Below, piece after piece: positions 1 through 6,996 of a stretch of 64,000 nt of DNA (its first letter is position 1; each line of letters begins with the position of its first letter). Position numbers and translations under genes: made by a program. Source of the stretch: Saccharopolyspora shandongensis (GTDB lineage: Bacteria; Actinomycetota; Actinomycetes; Mycobacteriales; Pseudonocardiaceae); NCBI RefSeq assembly GCF_900106995.1, contig NZ_FNOK01000031.1, forward strand, positions 43,807 through 107,806, in the 5' to 3' direction. Below the pieces are notes generated by a model. It searched no databases. It saw only the letters and a list, made by a program, of their open reading frames with translations, and was not told the DNA's origin.

Positions 1-2
1 CG

Positions 3-452
3 GAAAGCCTCGAGGAGGTGATGGCCGCGTGGCGGGAGAACCTGGACGCCAACCTGCTCAGCGCCGTCGCCACCACGACGGCCGTGCTCGACAAGCTCCG
101 GCCAGGCGGCACCATCGTCAACATCGGTTCCATCGGCGCGGAATACGCCTCGACGTCATACGGCGCGGCGAAGGCGGCGCTGGCGGCCTGGAACGCGGGC
201 CTGTCCGCGCAGGTGGGACCGAAGGGGCTGACGGCAAATCTGATCGCGCCCGGCTACATCGAGGAAACCGAGTTCTTCCACGGACAACTCGGCGAGCAGA
301 AGCGAACCGCCCTGATCGGCGCCACCCACAACGGCCGTGCGGGGCGTCCGGGCGACATCGCCGAAACGGTGCACTTCCTGGCGTCCGAAGGCGCGGGCCA
401 CATCACCGGACAGACCCTGCACGTGAACGGCGGCGCTTACACCACCAGGTGA
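3..452 (+). CDS. SDR-family oxidoreductase, C-terminal part (5' end outside window)
   Basis: The reading frame is open from the first bases of the window, so the N-terminal cofactor-binding part lies upstream. What remains is the second half of a short-chain dehydrogenase/reductase: the NIGS strand with the catalytic Ser region, the YxxxK pair in SYGAAKAAL, the PGYIEETEF segment after the active site, and the C-terminal HITGQTLHVNGG motif typical of FabG-like enzymes. It probably is an NAD(P)H-dependent oxidoreductase; substrate unknown. It is host DNA left of the integrated element and ends 30 nt before a perfect 21-bp inverted repeat that is likely a terminator. Confidence 0.85.
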   Translation, partial: ESLEEVMAAWRENLDANLLSAVATTTAVLDKLRPGGTIVNIGSIGAEYASTSYGAAKAALAAWNAGLSAQVGPKGLTANLIAPGYIEETEFFHGQLGEQKRTALIGATHNGRAGRPGDIAETVHFLASEGAGHITGQTLHVNGGAYTTR

Positions 453-481
453 GCGCGGCGTCGATATTGCTTGCCGCATAA

Positions 482-526
482 CGAAATCGGGTCCTGGCGA
501 GTGAAACTCGCCAGGACCCGATTTCG
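482..526. terminator. Perfect 21-bp inverted repeat with 3-nt loop
   Basis: Positions 482-502 and 506-526 are exact reverse complements around a GAA loop. It sits between the SDR gene and attL, immediately beyond the end of the displaced tRNA fragment. Because it is symmetric it could end transcription from both sides: the SDR gene and, before the element inserted, the tRNA-Arg gene on the minus strand. There is no clear T-run, as is usual in high-GC actinobacteria. Confidence 0.7.
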
Positions 527-578
527 GTGCGCCCTCGACAGGACTCGAACCTGTGACACCTGCCTCCGGAGGGCAGTG
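527..578. repeat. attL: 52-bp copy of the tRNA-Arg 3' half
   Basis: This 52-bp stretch is identical to 21387-21438, which is the 3' part (anticodon loop to 3' end) of the tRNA-Arg gene at the other end. Sequences diverge at once on both sides (G versus T before, T versus C after). That is the expected footprint of site-specific integration into a tRNA gene: the intact tRNA is restored at attR and its old 3' end is left here. Span between copies is about 20.9 kb. Confidence 0.95.
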
Positions 579-636
579 TCAGGTTCCGGAGTTTTAGCAG
601 GTCAATGGCCTGTTGGTCCCGTCTGATTGGTCATCT

Positions 637-653
637 TGTACGTGAACTGCACG
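637..653. promoter_or_regulatory. Candidate recombinase arm-type site, left end
   Basis: The 17-mer here matches 21265-21281 at 15 of 17 positions (TGTACGTG-N-A-N-TGCACG). The two copies lie just inside the two ends of the element, 59 bp from attL and 106 bp from attR. A shared short sequence near both ends suggests an integrase or Xis binding site; this is inference from position and similarity only. The rest of 579-812 shows no gene. Confidence 0.35.
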
Positions 654-812
654 CCGCAGACTCTGTTGGGCTCTGATTCGAGCGCAACCGCCGATGCAGA
701 GGAAAGACCCTCGGAGCGACCATCGATCTTGTCTGTGGCGCTCTGAGGGCCCCGATTTTCCGAGGTTCACCGTGGTTACTGGACGGCAGCGAGAAAGGTA
801 GCGTGAGCACGC

Positions 813-1364
813 ATGGAGCTAGCCCAGCGAGCAGCCGAGACCGCCGAACACTTCGTTGCACCGCTCGGCCGGAGGTGGCTGCATGTTCAGGCTGTCGCTG
901 CACGAGCGGCCGAGCTGAGCCCAGCAGTTCCATCCCAGGATCGAGACGTGCTCGTCGCGGCCGCGTGGCTGCACGACATCGGCTACTCGCCCGAGATCGG
1001 GTACACCCGCTTCCACCCGCTCGACGGGGCTCGGTGGCTGCAGAGCCAGCAGTGGCCGGCGGCGGTGGTGAACCTTGTCGCGCACCATTCAGGCGCTCGT
1101 TTCGAGGCTGCTGAACGCGGTATGGCGCAAGAGCTTTCAGAGTTCCCGTTCGAGGATTCCGTGTTGCTGGACGCGCTCGTTACAGCCGACCTAACGACCG
1201 GGCCAGGTGGCGAGCGGCTGAGCTACGACCAGCGAATCGACGAGATTCTCAGCCGCTACGCACCCGATGATCCTGTTCACCGAACCTGGGTCAAGGCGCG
1301 CCCTGTGCTCGCTGAATCCGTCGCCCGGACTGAAAAACGACTTGCGGAGGCTCAGCCCAGATAG
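813..1364 (+). CDS. HD-domain metal-dependent phosphohydrolase-like protein
   Basis: A 183-aa protein with an HD-domain signature: an upstream His in the WLHVQ helix (around residue 23), the HD pair in AAWLHDIGYSPEIG (around 50-63), and an AHHSG segment further on. HD proteins hydrolyse phosphate esters, often nucleotides, but the substrate cannot be read from sequence. It is the first gene inside attL and ends in a 13-bp convergent overlap with the NUDIX gene on the other strand. The HD / NUDIX / XRE-DUF5919 trio at one end is a recurring arrangement in actinomycete integrative elements (recalled, not searched). Confidence 0.8.
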   Translation: MELAQRAAETAEHFVAPLGRRWLHVQAVAARAAELSPAVPSQDRDVLVAAAWLHDIGYSPEIGYTRFHPLDGARWLQSQQWPAAVVNLVAHHSGARFEAAERGMAQELSEFPFEDSVLLDALVTADLTTGPGGERLSYDQRIDEILSRYAPDDPVHRTWVKARPVLAESVARTEKRLAEAQPR

Positions 1365-1828
1365 GGTTCCGTGCGCGATTCGTCCAAGGCATGGTCGATT
1401 CGAAGGCGCATCGACGGGTGGATATTCAGTTGATCGAGGTCCGCAGGGGAAACCCAGCGGACCTCTTTCGTTTCGCTGCCGTCTTCCCGTGGCTCACCGC
1501 CGACCCAGCGGCACGCGAAGCAGAGCGAGAACTGCTGTCGCACTTCGCCATCGTCATAGGCCATAACGTGGTTCGGGTTGGTGTAAACGCCGGTCAGCCG
1601 CAAGACCTCGACATCCAAGCCGGTTTCTTCTTTGACCTCGCGCACGACCGTGTCGGTGATGTACTCCCCAGCGTCGTGTCCTCCGCCTGGAATAGCCCAA
1701 CGATCGTTGTCAATTTTGTGAATCAACAGGATCTCGCCAGCGCTGTTGCGGATCGCGGCCGTGACTGACGGAACTACCGAGTTCGCTGCCGGGGCGGTGG
1801 GATCGTTGAAGTAGTCGATACGGGCCAC
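1352..1828 (-). CDS. NUDIX hydrolase
   Basis: 158 aa, GTG start. The full NUDIX box GX5EX7REUXEEXGU is visible as GGHDAGEYITDTVVREVKEE followed by TGL, in the first half. The family cleaves nucleoside diphosphates linked to another moiety; substrate unknown here. It lies 12 nt downstream of the XRE/DUF5919 regulator on the same strand, so the two probably form an operon read from the operator region around 2593-2629. Its 3' end overlaps the convergent HD gene by 13 bp. Together with the HD protein it suggests nucleotide-pool or signal-nucleotide metabolism carried by the element. Confidence 0.85.
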   Translation of the reverse strand: MARIDYFNDPTAPAANSVVPSVTAAIRNSAGEILLIHKIDNDRWAIPGGGHDAGEYITDTVVREVKEETGLDVEVLRLTGVYTNPNHVMAYDDGEVRQQFSLCFACRWVGGEPREDGSETKEVRWVSPADLDQLNIHPSMRLRIDHALDESRTEPYLG

Positions 1829-1840
1829 TTTGGCTCTCCA

Positions 1841-2587
1841 TCAGATTGTGTCGGGTGTGGCCTCTTGCCAGACCCGCTCGAACGAACGCATGTAGTGCTC
1901 CCACATCGAGCCGCCTGGGACTCGACGTAGATGCATGACCGGGTTTTCGCCAGCAAGCGCGCCGAAAGCGTGGCCGTTGACCAGTAGCTGGTCATCGAAC
2001 CGATAGAGCGAGTTGTAAAGGATCGTGCCGTGCGTACGTACCTCGACGTTCGGCAGTCCCGCAACTTTGCTCAGGTAGCGACGCATCATCTGAATTCGCC
2101 CTTCGAGTCCGCCAGTTGTTCCCTCCTCGACGGCTCGCTGAATGACGGCCGCGGACTTCTCATCGCCAACGGCGAACCGGAAGACTGCGCCTTCCTCGGC
2201 TTTCCGCTTAATGGTCGGCAAGATGTCGTGCTGCTCGACCAAGAATTGTCCGCTGAATACCAGCACCTCCATGCGTTCCTGGACGCCAGCGATCAGCTCG
2301 TTCCACAGTGCATACGGAACGGACGAGCGGGACTGGTAGAGGTGTACCAGCTCGGTTTCCTCGTTCGGCCGTGTGTACAGGTCGTTTGCCAGGGAGGGCC
2401 AGAGCTGGACTTCCGCTGTTTTGACCAGTTCCGCGACCTTCTGGCGTGTCCGGCGGTGCGGTACCCGCTCCCTGGTGATCCAGCGCTCTGCTGTCTTCTC
2501 GTCAACTCCGGTGTGCTGTGCGACTTCTCCCAGTGTCAGCCCAGCAGCGCGAATCGCGGCACGTAGTCGCTCGTTAGCCACCCCCAC
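1841..2587 (-). CDS. XRE-type HTH regulator with DUF5919-like C-terminal domain
   Basis: 248 aa. Residues about 5-60 form a Cro/C1-type helix-turn-helix (LTLGEVAQHTGVDEKTAERW). The remaining about 180 residues resemble the DUF5919 domain often linked to XRE regulators in actinomycete mobile elements. GTG start; another in-frame GTG lies two codons later. It reads away from the small membrane-protein gene at 2782, and the intergenic region has two direct repeats 22 bp apart, suitable as operators. Probably an element-maintenance or transfer regulator; the ligand of the C-terminal domain is unknown. Confidence 0.8.
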   Translation of the reverse strand: MGVANERLRAAIRAAGLTLGEVAQHTGVDEKTAERWITRERVPHRRTRQKVAELVKTAEVQLWPSLANDLYTRPNEETELVHLYQSRSSVPYALWNELIAGVQERMEVLVFSGQFLVEQHDILPTIKRKAEEGAVFRFAVGDEKSAAVIQRAVEEGTTGGLEGRIQMMRRYLSKVAGLPNVEVRTHGTILYNSLYRFDDQLLVNGHAFGALAGENPVMHLRRVPGGSMWEHYMRSFERVWQEATPDTI

Positions 2588-2592
2588 CCCCA

Positions 2593-2629
2593 GGGACGTT
2601 TCTAGGACGAATTTGGGACGTTCTAGGGA
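2593..2629. promoter_or_regulatory. Direct-repeat operator candidate (two copies, 22 bp apart)
   Basis: GGGACGTTTCTAGGA at 2593-2607 and GGGACGTTCTAGGGA at 2615-2629 start exactly 22 bp apart, two helical turns, directly upstream of the XRE/DUF5919 start. Further ACGT-containing variants follow (GAAAGACGTTTTC, GGAACGTCC near 2642-2685). This is the expected layout for autoregulation by the divergent XRE protein. Confidence 0.5.
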
Positions 2630-2781
2630 CCATATAGAGCTGGAAAGACGTTTTCAAGTGACCTTGAAAGACCCGTTGGAACGTCCGCTGATCTGGCGTG
2701 AACTTGTTGCCATGCAAGACGGAACCCCGGAACACAGGCACCTAGCCGAGGGTGCGCGGGGGCGAACCAATGGAGGTCGAA

Positions 2782-2988
2782 ATGACGAAGAACCAGATGA
2801 TGCCGTTCCCGATGCCCAAGGGCGGAGGCGCTGCCAAGAAGGTGCTGGGGCTGTTGTTCTTGGCCGCGCTGGTGGTCCTGATAGTCAAGCGCCCGGTCGA
2901 GTCGGCGCAGTGGGCCAAGGACGCGTGGTCCATCGCGATGTCAGCGGTGGACAGTGTGGCGAGCTTCCTCGGCGGCCTCATGGTGTGA
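2782..2988 (+). CDS. Small single-pass membrane protein
   Basis: 68 aa. The ATG at 2782 is chosen because GGAGG lies 5 nt upstream; a longer frame from 2752 lacks such a site. One hydrophobic helix (VLGLLFLAALVVLIV, about residues 20-34) is followed by an amphipathic tail ending in GGLMV. No family recognised. It is read divergently from the XRE/DUF5919 regulator and converges on the second XRE gene, with only 5 nt between stops. A regulated membrane function such as entry exclusion is possible but unproven. Confidence 0.55.
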   Translation: MTKNQMMPFPMPKGGGAAKKVLGLLFLAALVVLIVKRPVESAQWAKDAWSIAMSAVDSVASFLGGLMV

Positions 2989-2993
2989 CCCGC

Positions 2994-3338
2994 TCACTCC
3001 TTGGCGAGCCAGCTTTCCAGGATTCCGACCCGGTCCCGAAGTGCCGCAACTTCGCGGTGCAGTTCCTGGACGTCACCCCGGATCGAGCTGGGCTCATCAG
3101 TGGACGCCTCCCCTTCGAGGATTCGAGCGAGCTGGTCCTTGGGCCAGTTCAAGCCTTCGGAGATGGCAGCCAGCAGGCGGGGGCTGCGCTTCTTCGGTTC
3201 GTAGGTCTCGGGGGACTGCAGCTGGCGAAGCGTCGCAGCACTGACGCCGGATCGCTCAGCGAGAGTCCGTTGCGTCATGTCCAGTTCCGCCAAACGGGTG
3301 TTAATCGCGGTTGCTACGGCGGTCCAGTCCTTGGCCAC
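2994..3338 (-). CDS. XRE-family HTH regulator (short)
   Basis: 114 aa from the GTG at 3338, preceded by GGGAGGG at good spacing; a longer open frame to 3482 has no RBS and lacks homologous look. The N-terminal part has a Cro/C1 helix-turn-helix (MTQRTLAERSGVSAATLRQL), the C-terminus a short leucine-rich coiled coil (VQELHREVAALRDRVGILESWL) that may mediate dimerisation. A palindrome at 3450-3469 upstream may be its operator. Probably a repressor of the rightward element genes; inference from position. Confidence 0.75.
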   Translation of the reverse strand: MAKDWTAVATAINTRLAELDMTQRTLAERSGVSAATLRQLQSPETYEPKKRSPRLLAAISEGLNWPKDQLARILEGEASTDEPSSIRGDVQELHREVAALRDRVGILESWLAKE

Positions 3339-3934
3339 TACACCCTCCCTTGAAGCCGCTCCGATCAGCGTAAATAGTAGCGCTTCAGTCCGCCTGCCTC
3401 GTAGGTGAACCCCCAGACGCAACCACCATCCTCGAAAAATGCGCTTCCATAGCGCGACGAATCGCGCTAGTGTTGGCGACATCGAGCAGCACCGAGTGAG
3501 GGTTCAAACCCTCGTCGGATAATCGGAGAGCCGAGAACGCACAGGGCAGCCCGAAAGGGACTCGAAGCATAGGGTGCGGCATCCGAAACAGAATGAGATC
3601 CGAAGTGACGGCACAGCCACGCGACGATATGAGCGTGGTGGTAACTCGGCATTGGAGTCGACAGCGGTAACTGTGTACGGCGGAGGATAAACACGGCACG
3701 AGAGTGGATTCGTGTCGTGTGCTGGGGCGGCGTGGTCTCGTGTTTTCCCACGCTCCCTCGCCCCATGTCTCCCCATGAGAGGGGAGGCGTTACCGCACGC
3801 CACGAGCCAGCGTTTGGGCTGGTCGAGGACCATGTGCGGCGGTGGGGTGCGGTGTCGGAAGATGCCGCGCCCACCTTTTCCCTGACAAACAACTGTCAAG
3901 TTGACTATCTATTCATGCAGAAATAGGAGTAACT
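3339..3934. promoter_or_regulatory. 596-bp control region without credible gene
   Basis: Several antisense frames are open here but have no RBS, no recognisable protein and odd composition, so I treat it as non-coding. It contains a perfect palindrome TAGCGCGA-CGAA-TCGCGCTA (3450-3469) near the short XRE gene. Close to the WhiB operon are two overlapping inverted repeats, TGACA-N6-TGTCA (3883-3898) and GTCAA-G-TTGAC (3895-3905). TTGACT at 3901 and CTGACA at 3882 could be -35 boxes, but no convincing -10 is seen. It separates leftward regulators from the rightward long operon. Confidence 0.5.
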
Positions 3935-4345
3935 GTGATAAAGCAGAACACCACCCGTGGCAACGCTACTTGGGCAGCTTTTCTGCTCGCGGAAGAGCGC
4001 GCCTGTGCGGGGTATTTGGAGGCTCGTAAGGCTATGGCCGCGTCGGCGCGGCGGCTTGATTCGTTGAACCAGTTGGTGGCCGAGCGGCCCAACCGGCTCG
4101 ACTATCGCAGGGCACGGGATAAGGAGATGTCCGCGTACGGGGCTGCGGTGGAGCGGACCCGGCTTGCGTGGAACTCCTGGCAGCGGGCACAGCTGCGTTA
4201 CGACGCGGCGTGGGCGGCCACCGAGGGCCGTCACCGCCCCGGCCTGGACGAGCTGCAGTTGGAGCGGCAGGCGCGGCGGGCCCGCAAGGCCGACACCGCG
4301 CGCCTGCTGAAGACCCGGGTTTCGGCCGAGGGGGCGGCGGCATGA
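3935..4345 (+). CDS. Hypothetical helical protein, first gene of the WhiB operon
   Basis: 136 aa, GTG start with AGGAG 6 nt upstream. The protein is Ala/Arg-rich, predicted largely helical with no membrane segment or signal peptide, and has no family I recognise. Its stop codon overlaps the WhiB start (ATGA), so the two are translationally coupled. It heads the long rightward run of element genes controlled by the 3339-3934 region. Confidence 0.65.
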   Translation: MIKQNTTRGNATWAAFLLAEERACAGYLEARKAMAASARRLDSLNQLVAERPNRLDYRRARDKEMSAYGAAVERTRLAWNSWQRAQLRYDAAWAATEGRHRPGLDELQLERQARRARKADTARLLKTRVSAEGAAA

Positions 4346-4866
4346 GCGCCCTGGACCGTATCGAGCGTGGTGACGGGCTGTACCGGCTGCTGACTCGCCT
4401 GGGCGGCGAGGACTTCGGCGGGCACCCGGAGTGCGCGGAGACCGACCCGGACGTGTTCTCCCCAGAGCCGGGCCGCCGAGACCTGGTCAAGGTCGCCAAG
4501 GCGATCTGCGGGCGGTGCCCGATCAAGGCTGCCTGCCGCGAGAACGCGATCCGGTCCGGTGCGCGCGGGATCTGGGGCGGCACGACCGAGGGCGAGCGTC
4601 GGCAGATCGTCCGCCGCCGGAAGTTGGTTGTGGTGCAGGGCAACGCGGACGAGGTGTCGCGGGCGGCCGAGCGGGCGCTGGCGGCGATCGAGGACGCCTC
4701 TGGGGCTTCGGTTCCGGGTCTGCGTCGGCACGTCGAGGACGTGTTGCGGTGGGCCGACGAGAACGGTGACAGCGACGCGGACCGCGCCGAAGCGGTGCTG
4801 ATCGTGCTGCGCCCCGAACTGCAGTACCTCGGCCTCGACGACATCGCCGAGGAGGTGGCTGCGTGA
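4342..4866 (+). CDS. WhiB-family iron-sulfur transcription regulator
   Basis: 174 aa. The four cluster-binding cysteines are C31, C56, C59 and C65 (HPEC...CGRCPIKAAC), followed by the diagnostic turn GIWGG at 76-80 and a basic patch RRQIVRRRK that contacts DNA. The family binds a [4Fe-4S] cluster and usually partners a sigma factor. The C-terminal about 75 residues are longer than in minimal Wbl proteins and acidic. ATGA overlap with the upstream gene and overlap with the next gene place it in a coupled operon, so it probably regulates element genes. Confidence 0.9.
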   Translation: MSALDRIERGDGLYRLLTRLGGEDFGGHPECAETDPDVFSPEPGRRDLVKVAKAICGRCPIKAACRENAIRSGARGIWGGTTEGERRQIVRRRKLVVVQGNADEVSRAAERALAAIEDASGASVPGLRRHVEDVLRWADENGDSDADRAEAVLIVLRPELQYLGLDDIAEEVAA

Positions 4867-5195
4867 TGAGCGGCTCGTTGTTCTCCCCAACTTGGCTGGG
4901 GCCGGCGGTTTCCGGGGTGCTGGATCGACTGGATGACCAGGTGTGCGAGCTGATCGGTACGGGACAACCGCGGTCGGCGGACCGGCTCGACGGGATGGCG
5001 GCGCTGTACGAACGGCAGGCGCGGTGCTGGCGGATTTTGGCCGCGCACACCCATGAACGGGTCGTGTGGAAGGCGATGCTCGCCGCGCAAATGCATGCGG
5101 AGTCCTTCGCCGAGGACTACCGGGGTTTCGCCGAGTCGAAGCGCAGGTTCGAGGCGGCGGCAGCGGAGCGCACGTCGGGGGGTGCGGCGCGATGA
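4863..5195 (+). CDS. Hypothetical protein
   Basis: 110 aa from GTG 4863 (GTGA overlap with the WhiB stop); ATG 4866 is equally possible, with GAGGAGG upstream. Mostly helical with Trp and Arg-rich stretches (RQARCWRILAAHTHERVVWKAML). No family recognised. Its stop overlaps the next start (ATGA), so it belongs to the same coupled run. Confidence 0.6.
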   Translation: MMSGSLFSPTWLGPAVSGVLDRLDDQVCELIGTGQPRSADRLDGMAALYERQARCWRILAAHTHERVVWKAMLAAQMHAESFAEDYRGFAESKRRFEAAAAERTSGGAAR

Positions 5196-5665
5196 TCTCG
5201 ACGCTTGCTTCTGCGGTGACGTTCGCGTCGGTGTTGCCGGCTCTGCTGGTGGCGCACAACGTGGCGGATCACTGGGTGCAGACCTCCCACCAGGCGGCGA
5301 ACAAGGGGCGCCCGGACTGGTCGGGCCGGTGGGCGTGTGCCAAGCACGTGGCCACCTACACGCTGGTCACCGCGTTGGCGGTGGGTCTGGTGTGGACGGT
5401 CTTGGGCCTGCCGATCTCCCCGGCCGGGTTCGTGCTCGGTCAGCTGGTGTCGGCGGTGACGCACTACTGGGCCGACCGGCGTTTCACCCTGTCCCGGCTG
5501 GCGGAGCTGCTGGGCAACGGCGAGTTCTACAGCCTCGGCGCACCGCGCACCGGTAAGGACGACAACCCCAGCCTCGGCACCGGCTCGTATGCGCTGGATC
5601 AGTCCTGGCACTGGTTGTGGCTGTTCGTCGCCGCGCTGGTGACCGCCACCGTGGGCGGCGTGTGA
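5192..5665 (+). CDS. Multi-pass membrane protein, DUF3307-like
   Basis: 157 aa from the ATG that overlaps the previous stop. It begins with a hydrophobic helix containing the charged LLVAHNVADHWVQT segment, then NKG, a His-containing second helix (HVATYTLVTALAVGLVW), a third helix and a C-terminal one. This arrangement of His/Asp within the first helices resembles DUF3307 membrane proteins; the resemblance is from memory. Function unknown. It is coupled to the next gene through TGATG. Confidence 0.6.
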   Translation: MISTLASAVTFASVLPALLVAHNVADHWVQTSHQAANKGRPDWSGRWACAKHVATYTLVTALAVGLVWTVLGLPISPAGFVLGQLVSAVTHYWADRRFTLSRLAELLGNGEFYSLGAPRTGKDDNPSLGTGSYALDQSWHWLWLFVAALVTATVGGV

Positions 5666-6684
5666 TGTCGGGTCTGGTTCGGTGGGCCGACATCCTGTGC
5701 GGCACCTGCACGACGGATGTCCTGGAGTCCCCGTGGACGTGGGGTCAGCGCTGGCGCCGGATGCGCGCCAACAACTGGTCCGACTGCGGCGACTGTGGGG
5801 GCCGAGTCGATTCCCTGATGGTCAAGCACGGCGGCCCGTTCGACATCAACACCAACTTCGGGCAGTCGCCGGCGGAGACCCGCGCGATGAACTCCGCACA
5901 CGAGGCCGGACATGCCGTTGTCGGCCTTGAGTTCGACTACCCGATGCAGAAGGCCGAGATTCCCGACGACACGTCTGGTGACATCGGCGGCATCGTCAAC
6001 TGGCGATTCGGCGATTCCGCTCGGATCTACACCGACCAGTTCGGGGCCATGTCCCTGGCCGGAACGGTTGCTCAACAGCGGTGGATGCAGGAGCAGGGGC
6101 GGGTTCTCACCGACGCGGACCGGGTCGACCTTTCCTATGGGGCACATGGGGACACGGCCATGCTCGCCGATCGGCTCGGTGAAGTCCCGGAGGGCTCGCT
6201 CGAACTGGCGAAGGAGATGGTCTCCGACCGCGTCACCTGGCGGCAGATGCAGCGAGTCGCCAAAGAGCTGAACGAGTCCGGGCGACTGAACGAGGGGCAG
6301 ACCCGCTCCGCGATGACCGCCGCCAAGACGCAATACACCGCACTGCACCTCACGAAACCGGCATCCACGCCGGCACCGAAACCCAGCCTTGCCACCACAA
6401 CCACCACCAACACGGGAGGTACTGCCATGGCCGGTCTCGACGACATCCGCGCCGCGATCTCGACCACCAACGACAAGAGCCAGCAGATCCAGGCCGCGCT
6501 GAACCAGGTCCAGCAGTGGGCCGGTGAGATCGCCGGGCAGCTGGGCACCGTGCTGAGCGACTCCGGGCAGGTGCAGCAGGCCATCGGCGCGTTCCAGGAG
6601 CTCTCCGGGCAGCGCATCGACGAGCTGCACCAGCTCGTTTCCGGTGCCGTCAGCGAGATCGAGCAGTACGGCCAGCGTCTCTGA
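5665..6684 (+). CDS. Zinc-ribbon / HExxH peptidase-like protein fused to a coiled-coil tail
   Basis: 339 aa from the ATG in TGATG. The N-terminus has paired cysteines (C12-x2-C15 and C41-x2-C44) like a zinc ribbon. Residues 79-83 are HEAGH, the zinc site seen in FtsH-type (M41) peptidases, followed by DIGGIVNW. After about residue 225 comes a Pro/Thr-rich linker, then an 85-residue helical segment (DDIRAAISTTNDKSQQIQ onward). An ATG at 6427 with GGGAGG upstream lies exactly in frame at the start of that segment, so the tail may also be made separately. No transmembrane or AAA domain, so not FtsH itself. Role in the element unknown. Confidence 0.7.
   Translation: MSGLVRWADILCGTCTTDVLESPWTWGQRWRRMRANNWSDCGDCGGRVDSLMVKHGGPFDINTNFGQSPAETRAMNSAHEAGHAVVGLEFDYPMQKAEIPDDTSGDIGGIVNWRFGDSARIYTDQFGAMSLAGTVAQQRWMQEQGRVLTDADRVDLSYGAHGDTAMLADRLGEVPEGSLELAKEMVSDRVTWRQMQRVAKELNESGRLNEGQTRSAMTAAKTQYTALHLTKPASTPAPKPSLATTTTTNTGGTAMAGLDDIRAAISTTNDKSQQIQAALNQVQQWAGEIAGQLGTVLSDSGQVQQAIGAFQELSGQRIDELHQLVSGAVSEIEQYGQRL
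6427..6684 (+). CDS. Possible nested in-frame small coiled-coil protein
   Basis: An internal ATG at 6427 has a strong GGGAGG 7 nt upstream and opens the last 85 codons of the longer peptidase-like frame. The product would be an all-helical, Gln-rich, Cys-free protein similar in size and style to the next gene's 87-aa product. The ribosome site argues it is made as an independent protein, possibly originally a separate gene whose upstream stop was lost. Not proven; the fused product may also exist. Confidence 0.5.
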   Translation: MAGLDDIRAAISTTNDKSQQIQAALNQVQQWAGEIAGQLGTVLSDSGQVQQAIGAFQELSGQRIDELHQLVSGAVSEIEQYGQRL

Positions 6685-6712
6685 ATCTGACCACTGTGGA
6701 GGTTTTCCAGTC

Positions 6713-6976
6713 ATGTCCGACGTGAACTACGTCCGCAACCAGTTGATCCAGACCGGTGAGCACTGCGGCGAGCTGATCGCCCGGCTCGTCGAGATCCAGA
6801 AAGAGATGGACCACATCACCGGCACGATCGCCAGCGTCACCAGCGGTTCGGAGAACCCCGAGATCCAGCAGGCCTTGGCGACCTACGCCCTGGCCAGGGA
6901 GAACATCGCCGCCCACGTGCAGGGCCCGATGGGTACCGCGCACGAGCACGTCCAGAACTATTTCTCGCAGCTGTGA
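6713..6976 (+). CDS. Small helical protein
   Basis: 87 aa from ATG 6713 with GGAGG 10 nt upstream. It is predicted to be a two-helix hairpin (VNYVRNQLIQTGEHCGELIA ... PEIQQALATYALARENIAAHV), resembling in size the WXG100-like and DUF-type helical proteins found in actinomycete elements, but there is no WXG motif. It follows the coiled-coil tail encoded at 6427-6684 and may be a partner of it. No function assigned. Confidence 0.6.
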   Translation: MSDVNYVRNQLIQTGEHCGELIARLVEIQKEMDHITGTIASVTSGSENPEIQQALATYALARENIAAHVQGPMGTAHEHVQNYFSQL

Positions 6977-6996
6977 CCACAGTGGAGGAGACCGTC

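Noticed and set aside
3501..3520. tRNA-like T-arm (GAGGGTTCAAACCCTC)
   Set aside because: Only a short palindrome: no acceptor, D or anticodon stem can be built around it.
3467..3899. Several minus-strand frames of 100-140 aa in the control region
   Set aside because: No RBS, overlapping each other in different frames, no recognisable domain.
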